Positions 46,356 to 58,007 of a DNA stretch of 64,000 nt are shown piece by piece. The notes under the pieces were generated by a model. That model worked only from the letters and a program-made list of their open reading frames with translations, ran no database searches and had not been told where the DNA came from. Both the position numbers and the translations under genes were made by a program. Position 1 is the stretch's first letter; each line of letters begins with the position of its first letter. This DNA is from Peltaster fructicola (lineage: Eukaryota > Ascomycota > Dothideomycetes). The DNA lies in NCBI GenBank assembly GCA_001592805.2, contig CP051142.1, positions 2,666,001-2,730,000 of the forward strand, written 5' to 3'.

Positions 46356-49102
46356 TCAGAAGAAGAGCATCTCATTGTCGGCCCAGCCAATCTCCAGCAA
46401 TGCCTGGTGAGCACTCTTCTCCAATGCTTCCGGACCACAAAGCAGGATTAGTGTGCTGTCCCGGTCATAGTTCTTAACATGTGCTTCTTGCTCGAGGAGT
46501 GGCTTTGCGATTCGTCCGACCAATCCAGTCCAGTCTGCTGGGGCCTTCGTAAGAGTGTAGAGCAGCTTTGACTTGTGATCATTGTCCTTGGCAAGTCCGT
46601 CGAGTTCTGCTTTGCAGAGAATGTCCTCGAGCAAACGGTTGCCGTCAAGTAGTACACACTTGGTGTTGTCTTCCTTGTCTTGCATGATCGCACGGTACAC
46701 CTGGTAGATTGGCGTGATACCTGAGCCGCCACAGATCATGATGAATGACTTGATCTGCTTCTCTACACCTTGAACAGTGCAGCGGCCTCTGCTTAAGTAC
46801 TCGAACTTTCCGATCGGGCCCTTGAAGTCGATGTGATGTCCAATTGGTAGAGAGTCAATGGCTTGGCTCATCTTTCCACCTGGTTTCTCCTTGGTCTCGA
46901 AATAGACCTTGATGAGGATATCGAGGAAACCTTTGTGATGTGCTTCAGACACTGGCGTGTAACTTCGGATGAGAGCCTCTCGTGTAACAGGGTCGCGAAG
47001 TCTCATCATGAGATGCTGACCGGTTGGCAGGCCAAGTATTTGCTCTTCGTGCTCGAGCTTGAACCGGTAGATTCTCGTGTCGGCAGAGAGCACGGTCTTG
47101 CTGTGGAGAATTGCCTTCTTCCATGACTTTGGTGCCAGGAAGATCTCGGTGGGTGCTTGGTTATCTTGCACTTCTTCACCACTAAGTGCTGCTTTGCCTT
47201 CTTCGTCCAAACTACCAATGTGGTACTTTGTCATCATTAGTTTTGCTGTCTCGGAATCTACGAAAGGTCAATATAATCTCCAGTCATGTCTGAGAGTACT
47301 CACGGATGGCCATGAACTCGTCGGTGCTGTCCAGACCAGCTGCAGCAATGATACTCGTAGCACCTCCAGGGTGTCCTTCTAAGAATGGTGTTCCGTCGTA
47401 AACTTCACCATTCAGAACGAACCAAGAATCTCGTCCTTCCTGTCCGTCATGTTTCCTCAAGTCGTCAATCGTTAGCGTAACATTAAGTCCGTCCTTGGTC
47501 ATCTTAAGCTCTTTGACCTCTTCCACTGCTGGCGCCGCCTGTGTCTCGCCACTCTGAGACTCACCCCAGTATCCATTGGTGAGGTCGCCACCAAGCTTCT
47601 TGGTGCGCTCCATCCAGCCTCCTGGTTGGAGTGCTGGTTGCGTAGGGTGCTCCATGCGCAGAAAGTCACCCTCCTTGGCGATGGTCACTCGGAACCAGGG
47701 GTTGTTCATCATTCCAAGAACACTCCAGTACATGTCTCGTGGTTGTATGCACATGGACTCATCCATGGATCGTACAAAGATGTCCTTGGCGTCTGCGAGC
47801 TCAGATATCGGTATATCGATGTTCCAAAAGCACCAGCAGAAGCAGCCCTCGCGCCACTGCATGTCAAGTGTGCCACCGAAGAGGTCGACATCACCGGCTT
47901 CTCGGTAGCGATCTTCTGGGTAGTCGATGTTCGCCAGCCTCCAGGACTTTCCCTTGTCTAGGGTCACCTCAACTCTTGTGATGCGACGACCGCCTCCACT
48001 GTATGCATATCCCTTGACACGATAGTGCTCAGGAGAGCCGACGAGTGAGATCTGTTCTTCATGTGCTGGGTAGGCGATAGCTGAGTTTGGTGAGAGGTCG
48101 TAGATAGCATATCTCTCATCCTTCCACCACTCTGGCTCGTCTGCAGCTTGCTCTGGAGATACCATGCCAGGCAGTACTCGGTTGTCGTACAGATGGTAGT
48201 AGCTGTCGCTTGGAACGTCAGACACTATGATACGCTTGATCCACTTCACCGATCTTCCACCTGAGCTCAGTTAGTATCGTCTCGAACCATGAGCAACCAA
48301 GCATACCAATCTGTCCGGGGATGATGACTCTCAACGGCTTGCCATGGTCCGGTGTCAGAGGCTCGCCGTTCATCTTGTGAGCCAGCATCATGCCTCGGTT
48401 GGGATCGAGTACCCAGTTAAGCTTTACTGATGTTGTATACTTTCCGTTGGGTAGTTCATCACCACCAAGCATGGCGACATAACGAGCGCCTCGCTTTGGC
48501 TTAGCTTTGCGTAGAACATCACCAAAAGCGACACCAGTCCAAAGCGCTGTTGAGACACCAGCAGCACCCCATGAGAAGCCCTTTGTCTTCCTGACGACGT
48601 TTTGCTCTTTCCGTCGGTTCCCAGCGCATACTAATGTGACAGGATATGTGACATTCTTGTAATCGTTGATGAGATCTCGAAGTGTGATCTTGATCGGATG
48701 CTCGACCATACCCTCGATCGAGAACTCCCAGTCCAGAGACTCGCAGTCCGGCTGAGGCACTGCACCATGGTTGCGTACGTAGAACAAGTTAGGACTTGTG
48801 AGAAATCCTTCGTCGAATAGTGCGGATAGTGGTGCTTCAACATTGAAAGGATGAACACCAGTAAGTCGGATCAAACGACTATCTCGAGGTACCCAGCTAT
48901 CTGGAGTCTTCTTGTCGACTTCAAGGACCTGATCTGGAGCGGAGGTCACTGGTGGAAGAGCGAAAGGCAATACTGCGTCATCATCCACCTTCCTCTGCTC
49001 GTCATCACCGAGTGACTCCGGCGGAGTTGGTGGAAGGAGACCTGCAGATGCCCTTCGTAGTGCTGCACTCTCCTCTTTAGTTAGTGAAGGGGTGGAAGAC
49101 AT
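46356..49102 (-). CDS. niaD: Nitrate reductase (NAD(P)H)
   Basis: Assimilatory nitrate reductase reduces nitrate to nitrite in the cytosol. Exons are 49102-48307, 48260-47304 and 47257-46356 (884 aa), with a CTAAC-type branch site in intron 1. Domains in order are: molybdopterin domain with the Mo-ligand cysteine in VTLVCAGNRRKEQN and KGFSWGAAGVSTALWTGV; dimerisation domain (HYRVKGYAYSGGGRRITRVEV, GCFCWCFW); cytochrome b5 with FLEGHPGGA and a second heme His in DEFMAIHSETAK, whose codon is split by intron 2; FAD domain with IRSYTPVSEAHHKG; NAD(P)H domain with CGGSGITPIYQV and LLCGPEALE; end NEMLFF. The start is ATG 49102; the upstream frame opens from TTG. It is divergent from nitrite reductase. 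Confidence 0.96.
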
Positions 49103-50026
49103 GATAGTTATGAAGGCATGAAACGAGATGAAGTGAGGAAATGGCAAGAATATGCTACACCCGATGTTGAGAAATCGACGAGACCATTGCTCACGTCAAC
49201 ATGGCTAAGCAGGTATGGGTCTGCCAACCATAGATGGTAGGATTTCGCTTCGTCATTGTGCTCACACACCACTGAAGCCCAGCTCGGAAATGCATCGTAA
49301 AAGCAAACACCAATTCTCGGCGGCGGCTTGCAGGACTGATGCGTAGATTCGGAAGAGGGTCTAGAAAATGTGGTGGAAGGACCAACAAGAAGAGAGTTTG
49401 CTTATCTTGCTCGACCAAGGATGGCTAGACGCTATTCTTCTCGTGCGGATCCTCTTTGCTGAGAGAGTTATGCAGCTGATGTACTCTTGGGAGGCATTTG
49501 TGCCATTGCTAGCAGTGCCACATGACCATAGGTTAACTTCCGATGGTGCTAGAGAGTCCGCGACATGGCTTGCGTGCTCGCCGTTGTCGTCAAGGAGCAT
49601 CCTCGAGTGGTGCTGAGGTCAGGGTGAAGCAAGCCAGCGGAATTGGTTGTGGCCGGCTCAGATCTACCCTAGCCGTATCAAGTAACGTGCAGTATCTATA
49701 TCTCCTTATCTGTACCGCCTTATCTCTATCTGCCCGCCACCATTGGTGTTGCTGATTGTCTGGACCGATCATAACAGATCTATGGCATCTCCGATCACCT
49801 CTGACAATCGTGTAAGAGCTATTGACGGGCGATGCTTTTGCTGCAGGCGTACACTTGCAAGCCAATGTGCTTCGGTGGCACTACACGGCTTCCTATCAGC
49901 ATAGCTATCTGTGATATTGTTGGTGGGTATGGGAAGCTATTTCCTCTGGTTCGGTTTGGTTGATTTGTTTCCATCGTCATTCATCCTTCTCTCCTAGTAT
50001 CTCCTTCGTCACCATTCTACGGAATC
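49103..50026. promoter_or_regulatory. Bidirectional niaD-niiA promoter
   Basis: This 924 bp separates the starts of the nitrate and nitrite reductase genes, as in the well-known Aspergillus niiA-niaD arrangement, which is controlled by the GATA factor AreA and the Zn2Cys6 factor NirA. GATA (TATC) sites include a cluster detailed separately, plus TTATCT at about 49402 and TATC at about 49894 and 49905. I did not find an exact NirA-type CTCCGHGG site by eye. Confidence 0.75.
49693..49730. promoter_or_regulatory. Cluster of five GATA-factor sites
   Basis: Five TATC cores lie within 38 bp (starting at 49693, 49699, 49707, 49721 and 49727), two of them in the strong TTATCT form (AGATAA on the other strand). 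Such closely paired GATA sites are what AreA/NIT2-type nitrogen regulators bind in nitrogen-assimilation promoters. The cluster lies about 300 bp from the nitrite reductase start and 590 bp from the nitrate reductase start. Confidence 0.7.
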
Positions 50027-53000
50027 ATGTCGAACTCAGAGTGGAATGACCCAGAGGCCAACCTTCTGCCTGAGAAGGTGGAAGAGCTTGAGGTCAATGG
50101 AGAAATCCCAAAGAACCCACAGCGCAAACGAGTGGTCGTGGTTGGGTTGGGCATGGTAAGTACGGCGCATCTTAAACTGCGCACAGCTGAGAAGGATAGG
50201 TCGGTATTGCCTTCATCGAGAAGCTGATGAAGTACGATGTCAAGCGACGAGAGTACGATGTCATCGTCATCGGCGAAGAACCACATCTCGCATATAACAG
50301 AGTTGGTCTCACGAGCTTCTTCCAACATCGTGAGGTCGAGAATCTCTATCTCAATCCAGCATCCTGGTATGCATCAATGCCAGAGAGTTCCCTCAGCTAC
50401 ACACTCAACACACTTGTCACATCGATAGACACAGAGGGCAAGACAGTCAGCACATCAAGCGGCACTACAGTACCGTACGACGTTCTGGTGCTCGCTACAG
50501 GATCGGATGCCTTGCTACCACGACACACACCGGGCCATGATGCCAAGGGTGTCTTTGTCTACCGGACGATCGCAGATCTCCAGAACTTGATCGATTTCGC
50601 AGCAACGAAGAAAGGTACGACTGGTGCTGTCGTAGGAGGTGGATTGCTAGGTCTGGAAGCAGCAAAGGCTATGATGGATCTCGAAGACTTCGGCAAGGTC
50701 AAGCTCATCGAGCGAAACCGATGGGTGTTGAGCAGGCAGCTAGATGCTGACGCTGGCAATATGGTTGTCGAACAAGTGCAGGCGCTTGGACTAGATGTCC
50801 TCTTGAGCAAGAGAGTTGGCAAGATCAACACTGATGAGGAAAACAACGTGGTTGGTGTTACATTCGAGGATGGCGAATCCATGGACTGCAGCTGTATCTG
50901 CTTTGCCATCGGTATAAAAGCTCGAGATGACTTGGCTAGGAAGTCTGGCATCAAGTGCGCGGATCGTGGAGGAGGCATCATTGTTGGCAACGACCTCACA
51001 ACCTCAGCCAAGGACGTCTACGCCATTGGAGAGTGTGCCAGCTGGGGTAGCCAGACTTTTGGTCTCATTGCACCTGGAGTTGAGATGGCCGACATCCTGG
51101 CATTCAACCTTACCCAAGCTAAAGACCACTCTTACAGAGCCTTCAAGCAGCCAGATCTGAGCGTAAAGCTCAAACTGCTGGGAGTCGAGGTCGCATCGTT
51201 TGGCGACTTCTTTGCGGACCGAGATGGTCCTAAGAACTTGCCTCGACGTGCAGCTGCCAAGGCCGATAAGCAGGATGCTGTCAAGGATCTGACAAATGGT
51301 CCACCTGCGCCAGCTGTGAAGGCTTTGACCTACAGAGATCCATTCCAGCAGGTCTACAAGAAGTACATCTTCACAATGGACGGCAAATACCTGCTGGGAG
51401 GCATGATGATTGGCAATACCAACGACTATGTCAAGCTTGTGCCTTTGGTGAAGGAAATGAAGCCCATCGACAAGCCTCCTGCAGAGTTCATCCTCGGTGC
51501 CAGTCAAGGCGAGGACAACGCAGACGATCTGGCCGATGATGTACAGATCTGTTCATGCCACAACGTGACCAAGGGCGACGTTGTGAATCTGGTGAAGGAC
51601 GGCACTTGCAAGTCTGTGGGAGAAGTCAAGTCCTGCTCGAAAGCTGGAACCGGTTGTGGTGGTTGTATGCCACTCGTCGAGAGCATTTTCTCAAAGACTA
51701 TGACATCTATGGGTCAAGAAGTGAAGAACAACATCTGTCCACACTTCGATTACTCCCGAGCAGATCTCTTCAACATTGTCATGGTCAAGAGGATCGAGAG
51801 CTTCTCAGAGATCATGCGGCAATGCGGTAAGGAGCCAGAGTCGGTAGGTTGTGAGGTCTGCAAGCCAGTCATCACATCCATTGTCACCAGTCTGTTCAAC
51901 AGACACATCATGGACAAGGACAGGCATGGTCTCTCGGACACCAACGATCGCTTCATGGCCAACATTCAGCGAGACGGCACATTCTCTGTTGTTCCTCGAG
52001 TGCTAGCAGGTGAGATCAAGCCTGAGGAGCTGATTCTCCTTGGTACTGTGGCCAAGAAGTTCAACCTCTACACAAAGATCACTGGCGGTACCCGAGTGGA
52101 TCTGTTCGGAGCTAAGAAGTCTGATCTTCCGGCCATCTGGAAAGAACTTGTCGATGGTGGCATGGTTTCTGGTTATGCATATGGAAAGAGTTTAAGGTGC
52201 GTACCACAATGTGGAAGGAGAGCATCTGCTGACATGATACAGAACGGTGAAGAGCTGCGTTGGCTCGACCTGGTGCAGATATGGAGTTGGCGATTCTGTG
52301 GGACTAGCACACAAGATCGAGACTCTGCTGACCTCCATCCGTTTCCCTCACAAGGTAAGTCAATCTTCTCCTGATCGATTTCTCCTGCTAACGGCTTTCT
52401 AGGTCAAGGGTGGTGTCTCTGGTTGTGTGAGAGAGTGTGCAGAAGCACAAGGTAAAGACTTTGGACTCATCGCTACTGACAAGGGCTGGAACCTTTATGT
52501 CGGTGGTAACGGTGGTGCTACACCTCGCCATGCAGAACTTCTGGCGAAGGACGTACCGCCAGACGATGTCATCCCACTTGTCTACCGATTCCTAGCCTTC
52601 TACATGAGATCAGCAGACCGACTCCAACGAACAGCTCGATGGATTGAGACTCTACCTGGAGGTCTCACCTACTTACAGGATGTCATATTGAAAGACAAGC
52701 TCGGCATTTGCGCCGATCTTGAAAAGCAGATGGAGGACCTTGTCGGCAGATATGCTTGCGAATGGACCGAAACCTTGAAGGATCCTGAGAAGCTCAAGAA
52801 GTTCCAGCACTTTGCAAACACTACGGAGCAAGCTAAGACAATCGACCGAGTCACACAGCGTGAGCAACAACGACCTGCATATTGGCCAAAGGCAACCGCT
52901 GGCAAATTCAGAGACACCAAATGGACATCTCTGTCATGGCAGCCGCTTGCTGATGTCAACCAGCTCATTGACACTCCATCTGGATCGTCCATCGTGGTCA

Positions 53001-53529
53001 AGCGAGGCGATACACAGCTTGCCATCTTCAAGGTGAAGGGCAAGTACTACTGCTCTCAGCAGATGTAAGTTCTGGCTATCTTCGTTTGGTGCAATACTAA
53101 CCTGTTCTCAGGTGTCCTCACAGACGAGCATTCGTGCTCAGCGATGGTCTTATTGGAGACGACTACAAGACTGACTCTCTATGGATCTCATGTCCATTAC
53201 ACAAGCGAAATTATCAGCTCAAGGGTGAGTCCGCTGGCAAGTGCAGTAACGATGAAGCCGTCGATATTGCAACATTCCCGATTGAGGCTCGAGAGGACGG
53301 CATCATCTATGTCAAGCTTCCTCCTGTGGATGAGCTTGATTCTGTGCTAGGCACAGAGAAGTGGAGAGTCAAGAAAGAAGAGGAGGTTGACGCACTCGCA
53401 AACGTCAACAAGAAGTACCAAGTGGGCAAGAAGGTCCACGGTATCAATAATGGCGACATCAGAGAGAAGGCCAACGCTCAAGCCATCGTCGTTGGTGGCG
53501 ATCGAGGCGCCGGAGGCATGGACTGGTGA
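50027..53529 (+). CDS. niiA: Nitrite reductase (NAD(P)H), siroheme
   Basis: This enzyme reduces nitrite to ammonium. Exons are 50027-50155, 50200-52196, 52243-52354, 52403-53064 and 53112-53529 (1105 aa). Domains in order are: FAD/NAD(P)H domain starting [17 protein letters not shown] (split by intron 1) with a second [17 protein letters not shown]; a BFD-like [2Fe-2S] segment [12 protein letters not shown]...GTGCGGC; sulfite/nitrite reductase ferredoxin-like domains; siroheme-[4Fe-4S] cysteines in [15 protein letters not shown] (exon 3) and [10 protein letters not shown] (exon 4); and a C-terminal Rieske-type domain with CPHRR and CPLHKRNY. The small exon 3 (112 bp) is essential, since it carries the first cluster cysteines. 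Coexpression with niaD through the shared promoter is expected. Confidence 0.96.
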
Positions 53530-53635
53530 TCAAGATGTTATGACTGTATAAATGCATGGAAGCATTAGGGTGGCGTACCATCGGACTAGTTTGAATCGTT
53601 ATATATGATACACCACAATGCGTACATTACGCTGA

Positions 53636-55024
53636 TCATCTTCGCGGTCCATCGTTGTATCGCTGGTTTCCACCACCGCCTCGTTTACCGCTGTCGAACC
53701 GCCGCTCGTATCGATCATCATAGTCTCTTCGTCTGTGATCTCCATGGCGGCCACGATCAGACTGCCCTCTTCCTCGGCCTCGATCTCCTCCACGATGACT
53801 GAAGTTCCTTCTTTCATTACCGCGGCGTTCTTGAGAATGTCCTCGCCGTGCCGCAGGTTGACGTGGAGGCTCCTGTATCTCAACCTCTTCCTCGATTTCC
53901 TCGTACTCGTCCTTGAGGTACTTTGTGATTGCGTCTGTCTCAGCTAAAGCATCATCGGGATTCATGGCGAAGCGCAGTGTGCCAGTCTTGTCGACAACCT
54001 TGTTGAACTTCGCATCACCCATAAGCAGTTCATTCAGATCTTGAGGAGCAGGATGATCTGCTGGCGAGACGGGTGTTGGGTGTCCATTCTGTACTTGTGT
54101 CTCTGACATGGCAATCAATTTGACGTATCTCGGGATGGCGTTCGTCTCGCATTCGCGGTTATAGGCAAGTCTGATCTGCACGAACTTGTCTAAAGGATAA
54201 CGTGGACCGAGTACAGAAAGAGTTGTGTGTCGAGCATAGTGGTCCAGAGCATCAAGCAGGACCTCCATTACTTCAGCTCGACTGGGTGTGCCTTCCACGA
54301 GCTTGAAGTTCTTGACCTTCTCTGCGGCCTCTTCATCGCTGAGTAGATGAGCAGCCAGTTCTAACGAAGCATAGCACAACGTAATGGCAGTGTGCTTGAG
54401 CGGTGCAAATGTTCGGTAAAGCTCTGTGAGGATCGTAAAAGCTTTGCGGCATAGCGCCTGGTCAGGACCTAATTTACGAGCGAGCTTGATGAGTAGGTCG
54501 TGAGGGTTGCGATCGCGGAAGTTGAATTTGATAGTCTCAAGGACAAGCCTCTCTAGCTCGATAATGGCTCGACTGTGTCCTTCGAACATAGGGTCATCAG
54601 CCATGATCTGTTCATGCGGGCCGCTCGCTTTGAGATTGTGCACAGCAGCCAGGATATCGCGAGAGTACTTCTTTGTCTCCTCGGCCTTACATGCAACAAG
54701 CAGACTGGCGGCCGCGGCGTCACTGTAGAAGTAGGCATCACGATGGACAAGTCGTAGTTTGTGGTAATAGGTGCAAGCTGTCGTATAGGTGTGAATAGGC
54801 ATCTGCATTGCGCGACGGACCTGGTCGATCCATGCTATGCCTTTGAGTCGGAGAGAGTCCTCTTTGGCCTCGACAAGTGAGCGTTCTTGTTCGTCGGTGC
54901 ATCGTGAATAGAGCAATGTATCGATCTTTTCCTGGCTCATGAATCGCATCGGCAAAGCGACAACTCCTGGATGGGGACCAATGAAGAAGCCTCCGCCATC
55001 TCCTGGCAGTTTCTGGGCTCCCAT
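53636..55024 (-). CDS. CTK2: CTD kinase cyclin subunit (Ctk2-like) with RGG tail
   Basis: This intronless 462 aa protein is a cyclin most like the CTDK-I cyclin Ctk2, which with Ctk1 phosphorylates Ser2 of the RNA polymerase II C-terminal domain. The cyclin core has LKGIAWIDQVRRAMQMP, TYTTACTYYHKLRLVHRDA, SDAAAASLLVACKAEETKK, and FAPLKHTAITLCYASLELAAHLL. The C-terminal 100 residues are unusual: an acidic helix (YLKDEYEEIEEEVEIQEPP) and then an Arg/Gly/Asp/Tyr-rich tail (RGGDRGRGRGQSDRGRHGD, ending KRGGGGNQRYNDGPRR). Cyclin K/Pch1 of P-TEFb is an alternative. The start is ATG 55024; the upstream frame opens from TTG. It converges on nitrite reductase with 106 bp between stops. Confidence 0.85.
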   Translation of the reverse strand: MGAQKLPGDGGGFFIGPHPGVVALPMRFMSQEKIDTLLYSRCTDEQERSLVEAKEDSLRLKGIAWIDQVRRAMQMPIHTYTTACTYYHKLRLVHRDAYFYSDAAAASLLVACKAEETKKYSRDILAAVHNLKASGPHEQIMADDPMFEGHSRAIIELERLVLETIKFNFRDRNPHDLLIKLARKLGPDQALCRKAFTILTELYRTFAPLKHTAITLCYASLELAAHLLSDEEAAEKVKNFKLVEGTPSRAEVMEVLLDALDHYARHTTLSVLGPRYPLDKFVQIRLAYNRECETNAIPRYVKLIAMSETQVQNGHPTPVSPADHPAPQDLNELLMGDAKFNKVVDKTGTLRFAMNPDDALAETDAITKYLKDEYEEIEEEVEIQEPPRQPAARRGHSQERRGNERRNFSHRGGDRGRGRGQSDRGRHGDHRRRDYDDRYERRFDSGKRGGGGNQRYNDGPRR

Positions 55025-55647
55025 GGTGGTGTTTGATGTACGAGGTTGTGCTGGCAATGAATGTGATGAAGTTCTGAGCCCTTGTAGCCTCAGGCTGCAA
55101 GCAGATTGCCGCTAACTCGGGTCGACAGTGCTATGGTCCCTTATATCCGACATGATGAATGCTGGGTTGCAATCTTGAATGGATCGGAATTATGCTTGTC
55201 ATTCTGAAGAGTATACAAAGCAACGATAGTCCTGTCAAGCACTGCAATGATGCACAGCTGAGACCATCTCTTCGAGCACACGCAGTCTCAACAGATGCGA
55301 TTGAGATCGACCGGAATGTACGAGTTGCCGGCGCCTATCAGAATTGACAGGATGAGGCAATCACTCAGGGACAAGATGCGACGCTAACCGCATGAAGCGA
55401 ATGTACTAGCTTCTCGTACGATGATCCACAGAAATATATTGTCGCAGGCGACCTGGTTGTTTTTCCTCCCCAGTCGACTGTCTTGCTTTGCAGACATCCT
55501 CAGATCGTTGAGGCGTCCGGATCTTCAGCCATTGGTTTGCGTGGGCAAGAGCAGAACAACGAGGTCCCGAGTGCGAGAGCTCGAAACCGGCATCGAAAGA
55601 GCGTGGGAGTTGTTATTTGAGGATATCTGGAAACAATACAGGACAAT
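55025..55647. promoter_or_regulatory. Divergent promoter, CTK2 / ERG5
   Basis: This 620 bp lies between divergent starts. A short frame (55421-55717) runs into ERG5 out of frame and is not a gene. I did not find a sterol-regulatory element I would name. Confidence 0.35.
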
Positions 55648-57344
55648 ATGGCCTCCGTCATGGAAGCGTTCAACGCATCTACAACACCATTCAGAGCTTC
55701 GATTGAGGCAACGATAGCAGCTGTGGACCAGGAGCTTATCAACGGAGTCGTTTCACAAATCAATGCCACTAGCGTTATCTTCACGATCCTTGCCATAGCT
55801 GTGGTCTACGACCAGGTCTCATACTGGCGCAACAAGGGCACGATAGTCGGACCAGCATTCAAGATCCCGTTCATCGGACCATTCCTCGAGAGTGTAAATC
55901 CAAAGTTCAGCGAGTACCTCGCCAAGTGGAAGTCAGGCGATCTCAGCTGTGTCAGCGTCTTCCACAAGTTTGTCGTCATCTCATCCGGTAGAGATCTTTC
56001 CCGTCAGATCTTCAATGCGCCACAATACGTCAAGCCATGCGTTGTTGACGCAGCATATAAGCTTCTTCGACCAGAGAACTGGGTCTTTTTGGATGGCAAA
56101 GCTCACGTCGACTACCGCAAGGGCCTCAACGGTCTGTTCACCCGTCAGGCTCTTGCATCATACCTTCCCGGTCAGCAGGAAGTCTACCAGGAGTACTTTC
56201 GATCATTTCTGGCAATTTCAGACGCTGCACGCCGCGAGGGCAGTGGTGTTGGTCCAGACAAGGGAGGCAAGAAGTTCGTTTACCAGCTTCGTGAGCTCAT
56301 GTGCGCCATTTCATGCCGAACCTTCGTTGGGCACTACATGTCCCACGCCCAGGTCAAGGCAATCGCAGACGATTACTACAATATCACCGCTGCACTCGAG
56401 TTGGTGAACTTCCCAATCATCCTTCCATTCACCAAATCTTGGTACGGCAAGAAGGCCTCGGACAAGGTGCTTGAGGTGTTTGCATCATGTGCTGCGAAGT
56501 CGAAGATTCGAATGAAGCAGCCAGGTGCTCGTGCCGAGTGTATCATGGACCGCTGGGTCGAGCAGATGATCGAGAGCGAGAAGTACCGGGAGCGACTTGC
56601 GAAGGGCGAGAATGTCCCCAGCGAGGAGAAGCCCGCCCAGCTTCTACGCCAGTTCACAGATCTGGAGATCTCCATGACAATTTTCACCTTTCTATTTGCC
56701 TCCCAGGATGCCACAAGCTCCGCCTGCAGCTGGCTTCTTCAATTCGTTGCAGATGACCCAGAGGCACTGCGTCTGGTTCGAGAGGAGGGCGCAAAGGTCA
56801 TGGGCGACCGCTATGGACGATATGGCGATGTCACCATGGAAGATCTTGAAAGCATGCACTACACACGAGCATGTGTCAAGGAGACCTTGCGATATCGACC
56901 ACCAGTGATCATGGTTCCATATGTCGTCAAGAAGGACTATCCTATTACGCCAACATACACTGCAAAGAAGGGATCCATGATCATTCCATCGACTTGGCTC
57001 TCACTCCACGACAAGGAGGCATATGGCTCTCATGGAGGACCAGATGTCTGGGCACCAGAGCGTTGGACCGTCGGAGATGCCGAAAGCCAAGGCAAGAACT
57101 GGCTTGTATTCGGAACTGGTCCACATTACTGTCTCGGCCAGACATATGCCGTCCACAACTTGATGGTAAGTTGAGTACACTCTTTCCTGGCATCTACTAA
57201 TCTCTTCAGCTCATGCTTCACCTTCTTTCAGCCAATTACGACTTCCATCACACTCGTACCGACAAGAGTGAAGACATCAGAGTCTTTGCTACTATCTTCC
57301 CGATGGATGACCTCTTCCTCAGCGTCTCTAAGAGGACTGCATAG
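55648..57344 (+). CDS. ERG5: Sterol C-22 desaturase, cytochrome P450 CYP61
   Basis: Erg5 introduces the C22-23 double bond in ergosterol synthesis in the ER. Exons are 55648-57165 and 57210-57344 (550 aa), with a 44 bp intron (gtaagt, CTACTAAT branch). A membrane helix lies at about residues 42-58 (TSVIFTILAIAVVYDQV), followed by a Pro-rich hinge (PAFKIPFIGPF). P450 motifs are the I-helix FLFASQDATSSA, ExxR in KETLRYRPP, the PERW segment (WAPERWTVG), and heme-binding FGTGPHYCLGQTYA with the axial cysteine. The N-terminal and LLRPENWVFLDGKAHVDYRK segments are characteristic of CYP61. The last 44 residues (LMLHLLSANYDFHHTRTDKS...) come from exon 2. Confidence 0.95.
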
Positions 57345-58007
57345 ACCTTAGACTATTAACACTTTACCGTTGCAGCCTATAGATAGACACTGGACTGTGA
57401 TAGTCCTTTCAATTAACGCAGTTGCCCTGAATCTCTCAAGGTTGTTATACGTACAAGCCTTGGAGGAATTCTGCAATAATCTCAAGCCATTCACGATTAT
57501 ACTCGTTGCTTACCATTTCAACACGTCTGCCTCACCTACGTTGACCTCACTGCATATCCCGCTTGCTGATGGATCACGAGAGACACATGAAAGGCCTCGT
57601 CGGTGGTGGGAACCACAATCCCTTTGTGGAGCGGTCAAATAATCTCCAGCCGTCCGAGTATACTTGTTGCTTGCCGCTTCTGAGGACTGCAAATCCCGCT
57701 TGCTGATGAATCACGAGAGAGACATGAAAGGCTTCGCCAATGATGGGATCCGTGAGACCTTACAGGGAGCGATGCATATTCGCTGTTGTCAAGTGAACAG
57801 TCAAGACGTCTCAACCATGCGAACGAAAGCCTCAGGGCGAGAGATGATCCACGCGAGGAGTGACTGCAGTGCTGACCATTGTGTAACATGAACATGAACT
57901 CCGTACAACGATATCTGTCGCTGAATGTAATGTGGCTGTGCAAATGAGGCCCGCCAAGGATCTCTATACAATGCCTGGCGATGACTCCAAATTCCATCAA
58001 TGTCCAC
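57345..58007. other. Convergent spacer with tandem duplication
   Basis: This 660 bp separates the 3' ends of ERG5 and the GH76 gene. It contains an imperfect tandem duplication, described separately, and no gene. Confidence 0.5.
57474..57755. repeat. Imperfect tandem duplication, about 140-160 bp unit
   Basis: Copy 1 (about 57474-57615) and copy 2 (about 57637-57755) share aataatctc(a/c)agcc near their starts, then actcgttgctt versus acttgttgctt. The best-matched part is about 60 bp from tcccgcttgctgatg (57557 and 57694) through atcacgagag, gacatgaaaggc and gatgggatcc/ggtgggaacc. An indel of about 26 bp changes the offset from 163 to 137 bp. The copies have diverged by many substitutions, so the duplication is not recent. 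Confidence 0.75.

Noticed and set aside
49103-50026. NirA-type CTCCGHGG operator
   Set aside because: Only partial matches (for example ttccgatgg near 49539) were found; not enough to call a site.
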